From Chloroflexota bacterium (GTDB lineage Bacteria > Chloroflexota > Anaerolineae > Anaerolineales > Villigracilaceae), in the NCBI GenBank assembly GCA_026390015.1, contig JAPLGS010000083.1:1-64000 (forward strand): DNA of 64,000 nt. The letters are read 5' to 3'. Below are positions 56,367-64,000 of this stretch, in pieces. Made by a program: the position numbers and the translations under genes. Below the pieces are notes generated by a model. It ran no database searches, was not told where the DNA came from, and saw nothing but the letters and a program-made list of their open reading frames with translations. Every line of letters begins with the position of its first letter. The stretch's first letter is position 1.

Positions 56367-57074
56367 ATGGAAATCACAATCAAAATCTTCCGGTACGATC
56401 CTGAGAAAGATGTGCGCGGACATTACGAAACTTACGTAGTGGAAGGCGATGAGAATGACCGCGTGTTGGATGTGCTTGAATTGGTGAAAGGCAAAACCGA
56501 TGGCTCGCTGGCATTCCGCCGTTCGTGCGCGCACGGCGTGTGCGGTTCAGACGCGATGCGCATTAACGGGCGCAATCATCTGGCGTGCAAAACTTTGGTG
56601 CGTGACGTGGGTGCGAATATCACCGTGGAACCCGTGCTCGGCTTGAAGGTTCAAAAAGATTTGATCGTCGACATGGATCCGTTCTTTGACAACTACAAGA
56701 AGATGCTGCCCTATTTGATCAACGACAGTCCATTACCCGCCGATGGACGCGAACGTTTACAGAGTCCCAAAGACCGCGCGCGTTTCGACGAATCAACCAA
56801 GTGTATTTTGTGCGCGGCTTGCACCACATCCTGTCCATCATATTGGGCAAATGGTGACTATTACGGCCCAGCCGCGATCGTGACCGCCCATCGCTTTATT
56901 TTTGACAGCCGCGATAAAGGCGCATCGCAGCGCCTGCATATATTAAGTGAAACAGATGGAACTGTCCGCTGTCACACGGCTTATAACTGCACCGAAGCCT
57001 GTCCGCGTGATATTAAGATCACGAAGGCAATTGGCGAAGTAAAGATCGCAATGGTGACGGGGAAGTTGGATTAG
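56367..57074 (+). CDS. sdhB: Succinate dehydrogenase iron-sulfur subunit
   Basis: RRSCAHGVCGSDAMRINGRNHLACKT; CILCAACTTSCPSYW. Confidence 0.96.
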   Translation: MEITIKIFRYDPEKDVRGHYETYVVEGDENDRVLDVLELVKGKTDGSLAFRRSCAHGVCGSDAMRINGRNHLACKTLVRDVGANITVEPVLGLKVQKDLIVDMDPFFDNYKKMLPYLINDSPLPADGRERLQSPKDRARFDESTKCILCAACTTSCPSYWANGDYYGPAAIVTAHRFIFDSRDKGASQRLHILSETDGTVRCHTAYNCTEACPRDIKITKAIGEVKIAMVTGKLD

Positions 57075-57200
57075 CTTTCAGAAAGCAGAATCCGAATCGC
57101 GACCATTGCTTTCCGCCTTCTGTTTGGGTGCTATAATGATAAATAATATTTCGTGAAATTTCCCCATTTATATGGAATCAAATTCCAGAAGGATAAACCG

Positions 57201-57350
57201 ATGCCAGCAGTAAATTATCAATACGAGAAGCGTAAAAAAGAATTGGAAAAGAAAAAGAAGAAGGCTGAAAAAGACCGACAGAAAGAGATCAAGAAAAATA
57301 GCAACAAACCGAAAGAAACTCCGCCGCCGCCCATCGCACCGGAAAAATAA
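57201..57350 (+). CDS. Small Lys/Glu-rich protein, unknown
   Basis: MPAVNYQYEKRKKELEKKKKKAEKDRQKEIKKNSNKPKETPPPPIAPEK; followed by a strong terminator. Confidence 0.55.
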   Translation: MPAVNYQYEKRKKELEKKKKKAEKDRQKEIKKNSNKPKETPPPPIAPEK

Positions 57351-57366
57351 AACAATTTCATTATCG

Positions 57367-57406
57367 CATCCCGCAGAGTCCAACTCTTACGGGATGTTGT
57401 TTTTTT
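57367..57406 (+). terminator. Rho-independent terminator
   Basis: catcccgcagagt-ccaa-ctcttacgggatgttgttttttt. Confidence 0.88.
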
Positions 57407-57634
57407 GGTGAAAATTTATTTCAAGAGTCTGCCATAGGTGCGTTGGATATATGCGATCGCGCTACATCTATCCTTAGATGAGAAACCCGATCAGCCTTAA
57501 TACGATCCAGTATAAAAATACCTAAATTTGCCCGTTTTTACCTCAAAATGACACTTTTGGAAAACTCTAACCTATTTCAAACGCAGACTCTCTTGCCTTT
57601 TTGGTACAATTCCTCAAGATATAGGAGATAAACC

Positions 57635-60124
57635 ATGGCCGGAATGGAACGATTTACACAACGAGCAAGGCGTGTACTCAGCCTCGCACATCAAGAGGCA
57701 GAACGCGCCCGCCAAAATAATATTGGAACCGAGCACCTGATCCTTGGATTAATGGATGAAGAAGGCGGCGTCGCTGGCCGCGTTCTGCGTGATCTCGGCA
57801 TGACACCCGAAAGAGTCCGTGAAGTAGTTCAGCGCGTTTCAGGCGCGGCAACCAACTTTGACCCTGCCCATATTGAACTCGCCGCCGAAACTCAGCAAGT
57901 TCTCGAGTTTGCAATTGAAGAAGCCCGCCGCCTCAGCCATCACTACATCGGCACCGAACATATCCTGCTTGGATTAGTGCGTGTTGAATCTACCGGATTG
58001 GAAGTGCTGCGCAGACTCGGCATTACGGCGGAGCAGATCCGCAGGCAGACTCGCCGCGTCTTGAACGAATCCGCATCATCCACCCCGACGCCTGCCGGCC
58101 CGCAACCGGGCAAAAGCGGCGCTTCGGCAGCCAACCCAAAAACCCCATTAGTCGATCAACTCGCCACAGATCTAACATCGAAGGCTGAAGAGAAAAAACT
58201 GGATCCCGTCATCGGCCGACAAATGGAGATTGAACGTGTCATTCAAATTTTAGCGCGCCGCACGAAGAATAATCCCGCGCTGATCGGCGAACCCGGCGTC
58301 GGCAAGACCGCCATCGTGGAAGGCCTCGCCCAACGCATTGTAGATGGCGATGTGCCCGCGCCGTTGATGAACAAACGGGTCATGCAGCTGGATGTCGCCT
58401 CGCTCGTCGCTGGCACCATGTATCGCGGTCAGTTCGAGGAAAGACTCAAACGGATCATTGATGAGTTAAAAGCTTCAGGAGCAATCCTGTTCATTGACGA
58501 AGTTCACATGCTGGTCGGGGCAGGAGCCGCAGGTTCATCTGTTGATGCGGCCAATATCCTCAAACCCGCTTTATCGCGCGGAGAATTACAAGTCATCGGC
58601 GCGACCACCATGGATGAATATCGCAAGCATATTGAATCTGATGCCGCGCTCGAACGCCGCTTCCAACCTGTGCAGGTGGACGAACCCTCTGAAGAAGAGA
58701 CCATTCAAATCCTCAAAGGCATTCGCAGCGCGTATGAAGAACATCACCATTTGGTTATTTCAGATGAGGCGCTTGAAGCCGCGACGCATTTATCTGCGCG
58801 CTACGTCACCGAAAGATTCCTGCCTGATAAAGCCATTGACCTGATTGACGAGTCATCCTCGCGTGTACGCATGTACAAGAGTCCCGCCGCGAAACACGCC
58901 AAGGACTTATTCGGTCAGCTTCGTCAAGCGCGTCAGAACCGAACCCTCGCACAGGAAGAAGGCAACTCGGAAGACATCAAGGAATGGGAAGAGCGCGAGT
59001 CTGACCTCAGTCAGCAGATCGAACGCCTGCGCACCGGCTGGGATCGCGCTAATAGTCCTGTGGTTTCCGCAGAAGATATCGCCGAAGTCGTATCCATGTG
59101 GACGGGCGTTCCGCTCATGCAGCTCGCAGAAGCAGAATCGCAGCGCCTGCTCAAGATGGAAGATGAATTACGCAAGTCCATCATCGGTCAGGAAGATGCG
59201 ATCGTTGCCATCTCACGCGCAGTCCGCCGCGCGCGCGCTGGCTTGAAAGACCCGAAGCGCCCGATTGGTTCATTTATGTTCCTTGGCCCAACAGGCGTCG
59301 GCAAAACCCAATTGACCAAGACGCTCGCCAAGTTCATGTTCGGCAGTGAAGATGCCGCCATTCAACTGGATATGTCTGAATTCATGGAACGTCACACCGC
59401 TGCCCGTTTGGTGGGTGCGCCTCCTGGATATGTCGGCTACGAAGATGCAGGTCAACTGACTGAAGCCCTGCGCCGCCGACCGTATTCGATCATCGTATTT
59501 GACGAGATCGAAAAAGCTCATCCTGAAGTACACAACATGCTCTTGCAGATCATGGAAGAAGGTCACCTCAGTGACGCGAAAGGACGCAAAGTGGATTTCC
59601 GCAATGCGATCATCGTCATGACATCCAACATCGGCGCAGACATGATCAAGAATCAAACTGCGCTCGGCTTCGCAATGAAACGCGATGAAGTCACCGAGGA
59701 AAAACTATCCTACGATGACATGCGCAAGAAGCTGAACGAATCGCTCAAACGCGCATTCCGCCCTGAGTTTATCAATCGCATGGATTCAGTTGTCATCTTC
59801 CGCTCGCTCAATAAGGATGATATTCAACAGATCGTCTCGCTTGAATTGGATAAGGTTTCTGAACGCCTCAAGGATCACAACCTGGTTCTGACAGCGACCG
59901 AAGAAGCACTCGCGATCCTTGCCACACAAGGCTACGATACAGAATTCGGAGCGCGCCCGCTGCGCCGTGTCATCCAGCAAAAAGTGGAAGACCCATTATC
60001 AGACCGTGTGCTGGCTGGCGAATTTCTGGATGGAGATTCAGTCAACGTGGATGTGAACGATGACGGTGAGCTGGTCCTCAACAAAGCAAAAGCTGAAGAG
60101 AAACTCCCTGAGCCAAGTTTGTAG
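57635..60124 (+). CDS. clpC: ATP-dependent Clp protease ATP-binding subunit ClpC
   Basis: Clp N-domain [56 protein letters not shown]. Confidence 0.97.
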   Translation: MAGMERFTQRARRVLSLAHQEAERARQNNIGTEHLILGLMDEEGGVAGRVLRDLGMTPERVREVVQRVSGAATNFDPAHIELAAETQQVLEFAIEEARRLSHHYIGTEHILLGLVRVESTGLEVLRRLGITAEQIRRQTRRVLNESASSTPTPAGPQPGKSGASAANPKTPLVDQLATDLTSKAEEKKLDPVIGRQMEIERVIQILARRTKNNPALIGEPGVGKTAIVEGLAQRIVDGDVPAPLMNKRVMQLDVASLVAGTMYRGQFEERLKRIIDELKASGAILFIDEVHMLVGAGAAGSSVDAANILKPALSRGELQVIGATTMDEYRKHIESDAALERRFQPVQVDEPSEEETIQILKGIRSAYEEHHHLVISDEALEAATHLSARYVTERFLPDKAIDLIDESSSRVRMYKSPAAKHAKDLFGQLRQARQNRTLAQEEGNSEDIKEWEERESDLSQQIERLRTGWDRANSPVVSAEDIAEVVSMWTGVPLMQLAEAESQRLLKMEDELRKSIIGQEDAIVAISRAVRRARAGLKDPKRPIGSFMFLGPTGVGKTQLTKTLAKFMFGSEDAAIQLDMSEFMERHTAARLVGAPPGYVGYEDAGQLTEALRRRPYSIIVFDEIEKAHPEVHNMLLQIMEEGHLSDAKGRKVDFRNAIIVMTSNIGADMIKNQTALGFAMKRDEVTEEKLSYDDMRKKLNESLKRAFRPEFINRMDSVVIFRSLNKDDIQQIVSLELDKVSERLKDHNLVLTATEEALAILATQGYDTEFGARPLRRVIQQKVEDPLSDRVLAGEFLDGDSVNVDVNDDGELVLNKAKAEEKLPEPSL

Positions 60125-60136
60125 GAATGAAACGAT

Positions 60137-60170
60137 AAACCCTAAAGGTTTAGAACCTTTAGGGTTTTTA
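60137..60170 (+). terminator. Rho-independent terminator
   Basis: aaaccctaaaggtt-tag-aacctttagggtttttac. Confidence 0.85.
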
Positions 60171-60174
60171 CAAT

Positions 60175-61221
60175 ATGAATAAACAAGAACTCCTTAAGCA
60201 AGCTGATTACACCTTCCAACGCGGAAACCGCGAGTTGGCAAAGAAACATTTGTCTGACCTGCTCACACAATATCCCAACGAAGAATCTGCGTGGATGTTA
60301 CTCGCGCGCGTGGTGGAGGAAAAAGAACGCAAGATCGAGTGCTATGAACACGTGGTCAGGATCAACCCCAATAACAATGAAGCAAAGCTTGGCATCGTCC
60401 GCCTGCAATCTCTCGACAAAACTTTACCTTTAAATAAGTTCATCCAAAAAAATCAATTGCAAGATTCAAAACCTGTCAAAAGCATTTTGCGCGGAATACT
60501 CGTCACCCTGGTTTTGATGTTGGTGTTTGGCACAACCACCTTCGTATTCGCAATGAAAAATCCCGACTCCAGCGTTGGAAGATTGATCAATCCGCCAACG
60601 CTCATTCCCTACGCACAAGATCTAACAGATAAAACTGCCGCGCAAACCCGCGCACAAGTCAGCGATAAATATCCGCAATACGCGCCGCTCGTGGATGCGT
60701 TGATCGGATTTGCCGTAAGCAACACAAAAAACGGAATGGATGGCGCTCCTGAACGTCCTGGTGCGCTCATTGTGCTGTCAAACAGAGCAGGCCTGGAAGC
60801 AAAAAACTCTCTGCAAAACGCGCTTCCTCAGCCTGGCTCGTTAAATACCATAACACTCACAGACCAACAAATCAGTTCCTGGCTTACAATGGAAATGGAA
60901 AATAGTTCTGATCTGCCGTTGCGTGATGTGCAGATTCATCTGCAAAATGGAGTGATTCAAATCTGGGGCATGGTGGATGGAAGTGATAATTCAACATCCG
61001 CGCTGGTCACAGGAAAGATCAATCTCGAGGCGGGAATTCCCAGCTTTGAGATATCATCCTTTCAGATCGGTCAACAGGCAATACCGGAACTATTACTTTC
61101 ACAGGCCGCGGCGTGGCTCAATCAACTGCTCGCTGAAAAAATAAATGAACAGATGCCTGGTCTGCAGATCATGAACATCAACATCAGCAGCGGGCTAATT
61201 ACGATTTCTGGAATGAGATAG
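60175..61221 (+). CDS. Membrane protein with N-terminal TPR-like region
   Basis: ADYTFQRGNRELAKKHLSDLLTQYPNEESAWMLLARV; single TM ILRGILVTLVLMLVFGTTTFVFA. Confidence 0.65.
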   Translation: MNKQELLKQADYTFQRGNRELAKKHLSDLLTQYPNEESAWMLLARVVEEKERKIECYEHVVRINPNNNEAKLGIVRLQSLDKTLPLNKFIQKNQLQDSKPVKSILRGILVTLVLMLVFGTTTFVFAMKNPDSSVGRLINPPTLIPYAQDLTDKTAAQTRAQVSDKYPQYAPLVDALIGFAVSNTKNGMDGAPERPGALIVLSNRAGLEAKNSLQNALPQPGSLNTITLTDQQISSWLTMEMENSSDLPLRDVQIHLQNGVIQIWGMVDGSDNSTSALVTGKINLEAGIPSFEISSFQIGQQAIPELLLSQAAAWLNQLLAEKINEQMPGLQIMNINISSGLITISGMR

Positions 61222-61227
61222 ATCTTC

Positions 61228-61256
61228 AAAAAAGCCATCTTAAGGTGGCTTTTTTA
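61228..61256 (+). terminator. Rho-independent terminator
   Basis: aaaaaagccatcttaaggtggctttttt. Confidence 0.88.
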
Positions 61257-61333
61257 TTTAACTGTAATCTTTCTGTAAGAATATTTTCCGTTCTCATGTT
61301 GTCATAGTAATACACAAAAAAGGAGACTTTATT

Positions 61334-61885
61334 ATGAGCAAACAATATGAGACCGCTACACTTGCCGGGGGATGCTTCTGGTGTTTGGAGGCAGTATTCG
61401 ACGAGATCAAGGGGATAGAGTCTGTTGAATCAGGTTATTCAAACGGGCACGTGATGAATCCATCCTATCGTGATGTGTGTAATGGAAATACCGGCCACGC
61501 GGAAGTGATCCGAATCCAGTTTGATCCGTCCGCTATTTCATTCCGCGAGCTGCTGAATGTGTTCTTCGCGATCCATGACCCAACGACGGTAAATCGTCAG
61601 GGTGGAGATGTTGGCGTGCAATACCGCTCCGCCATTTTTTATCATTCACTCGAACAGAAAACCATCGCTGAGAAAACCATCAGCGAGTTGAATGCCCAAA
61701 AGATCTGGAACAGCTCCATCGTTACAGAAGTGACCGCTGTCAATAATTACTTCGCCGCTGAAGATTATCATCAGGAATATTTTGCGCGCAATCAAAACCA
61801 GCCGTACTGTCAGGCGGTGGTCGCGCCAAAGGTTTCAAAATTCAGAAAACATTATTTGGAGCTGTTGAAGAAACAGCCAGTGTAA
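61334..61885 (+). CDS. msrA: Peptide-methionine (S)-S-oxide reductase
   Basis: TATLAGGCFWCLEAVFDEIKGIESVESGYSNG (GCFWC). Confidence 0.95.
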   Translation: MSKQYETATLAGGCFWCLEAVFDEIKGIESVESGYSNGHVMNPSYRDVCNGNTGHAEVIRIQFDPSAISFRELLNVFFAIHDPTTVNRQGGDVGVQYRSAIFYHSLEQKTIAEKTISELNAQKIWNSSIVTEVTAVNNYFAAEDYHQEYFARNQNQPYCQAVVAPKVSKFRKHYLELLKKQPV

Positions 61886-61898
61886 ACCAGTTATACTT

Positions 61899-61928
61899 GG
61901 GCGGACGTAAAATATCCGCCCTATTTTT
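61899..61928 (+). terminator. Rho-independent terminator
   Basis: gggcggacgtaaaatatccgccctattttttt. Confidence 0.8.
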
Positions 61929-61930
61929 TT

Positions 61931-62893
61931 ATGAACAAACATTCCTCTCCCGCCTTTTATGTACGTGATATTCCTATTTATGGTGACGCGATCCTCGCGC
62001 CCATGGACGGCTACTCCGACTGGCCGTTCCGTTCGCTTTGCCGCGAGTTTGGTTCGGCGATGAGCTATTCTGAATTTGTTCAAGTTGAAAAGATCCTGAG
62101 CAAGTCGAAGCAACCCGCAAAAAAATTATATTATCAGGAAGTGGAACGCCCCGTCACATTTCAACTTTATGGCGACGACCCAAATAAAATATTGGAAGCC
62201 GCTTTGCGTGTGCAGGATTGGGGACCCAGCATTATCGATATCAACATGGGCTGCCCGGCTAAAAGCGTTTCGCATCGTGGAGCGGGCGTCGGCATGATGA
62301 AGTCACCGCTTAAGATTGCGCGCACATTTACAAAACTCAGCGCGAAACTTAAAGTGCCGGTAACGGGCAAGATCCGTTTAGGCTGGGATGGAAATAAAAA
62401 CTACAAACTCATCGCGCGCATTGTTGAAGAATGCGGCGGCTCGCTGATCGCCATTCACGGGCGCACCAAAGAACAAAGCTACAGCGGCAACGCAGATTGG
62501 GACGCCATCGCGGAAGTAAAAGCCGCAGTGAAAATCCCCGTCATCGGCAATGGCGATGTGAAGCGCGTGGAAGATATTGAAAAAATGAAACGCTACACAG
62601 GCTGTGACGCCGTGATGATCGGCCGCGCCGCGCTTGCCAACCCGTGGATATTCGCGCGGCTCGATCGCGAACAAGTTTCTCCTGAATTAGTCAAACAGAC
62701 CATCCACAACCATCTTGCGAAGAGTATCGAATTCTACGGGGATGAAGATGGTCAAAGATTATTCCGCAAGTACGCGGTGCAGTATTTGCTCTTGAAAACG
62801 CTCACACGCGAAACACGTAAACAAATCCTAAAGCCAATGCCATCTGGCGAATTTCTCGAACTGCTCGACCAAGTCTACGCTGCCACAGCGTAA
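61931..62893 (+). CDS. dus: tRNA-dihydrouridine synthase
   Basis: DINMGCPAKSVSHRGAGVGMMKSP; VPVTGKIRLGWDG; IHGRTKEQSYSGNADW. Confidence 0.95.
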   Translation: MNKHSSPAFYVRDIPIYGDAILAPMDGYSDWPFRSLCREFGSAMSYSEFVQVEKILSKSKQPAKKLYYQEVERPVTFQLYGDDPNKILEAALRVQDWGPSIIDINMGCPAKSVSHRGAGVGMMKSPLKIARTFTKLSAKLKVPVTGKIRLGWDGNKNYKLIARIVEECGGSLIAIHGRTKEQSYSGNADWDAIAEVKAAVKIPVIGNGDVKRVEDIEKMKRYTGCDAVMIGRAALANPWIFARLDREQVSPELVKQTIHNHLAKSIEFYGDEDGQRLFRKYAVQYLLLKTLTRETRKQILKPMPSGEFLELLDQVYAATA

Positions 62894-62909
62894 AGGATAT
62901 AATCACATC

Positions 62910-63395
62910 ATGATCCTCGACCTCCCTTACATTCTCGAAACCCGCCGCAATCATGCGCTCGAACACGCCACGCTGCATATGCTTGCGCGCAGCCATAAAG
63001 GCAATATGGCTGGACATTCCAACCCGACCGGATTTTTCCTGCTTGGAGATTTTTCAACGCCGGATGTTTGGGCCAATACAACAGAAGCGCTGGAAAGATT
63101 ACACGAAGGCGAAAGTGGATTGGCCATCCACGCAGGCTGCGGAACCAACCTCGCCACCACCGTGCTGCTGGCCGGAACTTTGAGTTGGTCTGTGCTTCGA
63201 TTGGCCAAATCCACGCTGACACGACTTGCACTTCTGCCGTTTGCAGTAGCGGCCGCTGTCTTCGGTGTATTGATAGCGCGTCCGCTCGGCCCTATTCTTC
63301 AGCAACGCTACACCACCGAAGCAAACCTCGGCAGCCTGCAGATCATTGATATCATCCCTGTCCGCAAAGGTGTGCATCGAGTAATAACGCGTTAA
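62910..63395 (+). CDS. Conserved protein (DUF6391-like)
   Basis: ETRRNHALEHATLHMLARSHKGNMAGHSNPTGFFLLG; two hydrophobic segments. Confidence 0.6.
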   Translation: MILDLPYILETRRNHALEHATLHMLARSHKGNMAGHSNPTGFFLLGDFSTPDVWANTTEALERLHEGESGLAIHAGCGTNLATTVLLAGTLSWSVLRLAKSTLTRLALLPFAVAAAVFGVLIARPLGPILQQRYTTEANLGSLQIIDIIPVRKGVHRVITR

Positions 63396-63401
63396 TTTAT
63401 T

Positions 63402-63478
63402 TCGATAGCGAGCAACGAAGCAGCCTCCATTACATGGGATTGCTTCGGGTGGAAAGACATCGCCCTCGCAATGACGGA
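63402..63478. repeat. REP-like repeat
   Basis: tcgatagcgagcaacgaagcagcctccattacatgggattgcttcgggtggaaagacatcgccctcgcaatgacgg. Confidence 0.75.
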
Positions 63479-63513
63479 AATTTTTTTATAATTCATTCTT
63501 CATCCTTTTCCCC

Positions 63514-64000
63514 ATGCCCAACATCTTCATCCTCTACGGCAACGACGAATTCGCCATCACACACAAACTCAAGCATTTCGAGTCTGATTTCAGTGATCCC
63601 ACCGCGGCGGGTATGAACACCGCGCATCTGGAAGCGCGCTCCATGAGCGAAGATGAATTGAATAACGCGATCAACGCCATGCCATTCCTCGCACCAAAGC
63701 GGCTGGTTATTCTTTCAAACCCATCGGCAAAATACAATAATGTTGGTGCGCGCAAAAAGTTTGAAGAGTACATCAGCAAAGCCCCTGATTCTGTCAACTT
63801 GGTAATTCATGAATTGATCGAACCCAAGGAAGTTGAAAAACATTGGATAATAAAATGGGCCGCTAAAAATATAGCCATTGTAAAAACGCAGGCTTTCATG
63901 CTGCCGACACTGAAAAACATGCCTGGCTGGATCGTCAACGAAGCCAAGAAACAGGGCGGCGGGATCGAGCCTGCCGCCGCCGCAAAACTCGCTGAAATGG
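63514..64000 (+). CDS. holA: DNA polymerase III delta subunit (truncated by window end)
   Basis: MPNIFILYGNDEFAITHKLKHFES...LNNAINAMPFLAPKRLVIL; open to the window edge. Confidence 0.85.
   Translation, partial: MPNIFILYGNDEFAITHKLKHFESDFSDPTAAGMNTAHLEARSMSEDELNNAINAMPFLAPKRLVILSNPSAKYNNVGARKKFEEYISKAPDSVNLVIHELIEPKEVEKHWIIKWAAKNIAIVKTQAFMLPTLKNMPGWIVNEAKKQGGGIEPAAAAKLAEM

Noticed and set aside
530-64000. Prophage, integrative element, or defence island
   Set aside because: No integrase, phage structural, restriction, toxin-antitoxin or cas genes recognised; gene content is glycan biosynthesis plus housekeeping.

Overview
The window looks like a chromosomal segment from a Chloroflexota (Anaerolineae-like) bacterium; that placement is inferred from gene content only. 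Positions 1-135 hold the C-terminal end of a probable IS630-type transposase. About 0.5-37.8 kb is a large, mostly minus-strand surface-glycan locus. It encodes two NeuB-type nonulosonate (sialic-acid-like) synthases, a NeuA-HAD fusion and a second (SpsF-like) cytidylyltransferase, a PseB-like dehydratase, a bifunctional ATP sulfurylase/APS kinase with two sulfotransferases, glycosyltransferases, methyltransferases, an AAC(3)-like acetyltransferase, a DUF4910-type aminopeptidase-fold protein, a Wzm/Wzt ABC exporter and a wHTH regulator. About 37.9-64 kb is mainly housekeeping: udg/rimI/tsaB/tsaE, PBP1A, CPA1 antiporter followed by two c-di-AMP receptor (DUF970) genes, chromate transporters, sdhCDAB, clpC, msrA, dus and a truncated holA. 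Non-coding signals of most interest: (i) about 8 TGTGGATAA-like DnaA boxes in one orientation with 21/21/22/21/65/44/33-bp spacing (22073-22308), which persist across two reading frames of the overlapping gene; (ii) a 20-bp near-identical palindrome (CAAAATTCAG-N4-TGAATT) upstream of both the wHTH regulator and the PAPS-synthesis gene; (iii) several families of short palindromic repeats at gene junctions and inserted in frame within coding regions. No tRNA, rRNA or CRISPR array was recognised. All calls are from reading the sequence without database searches.
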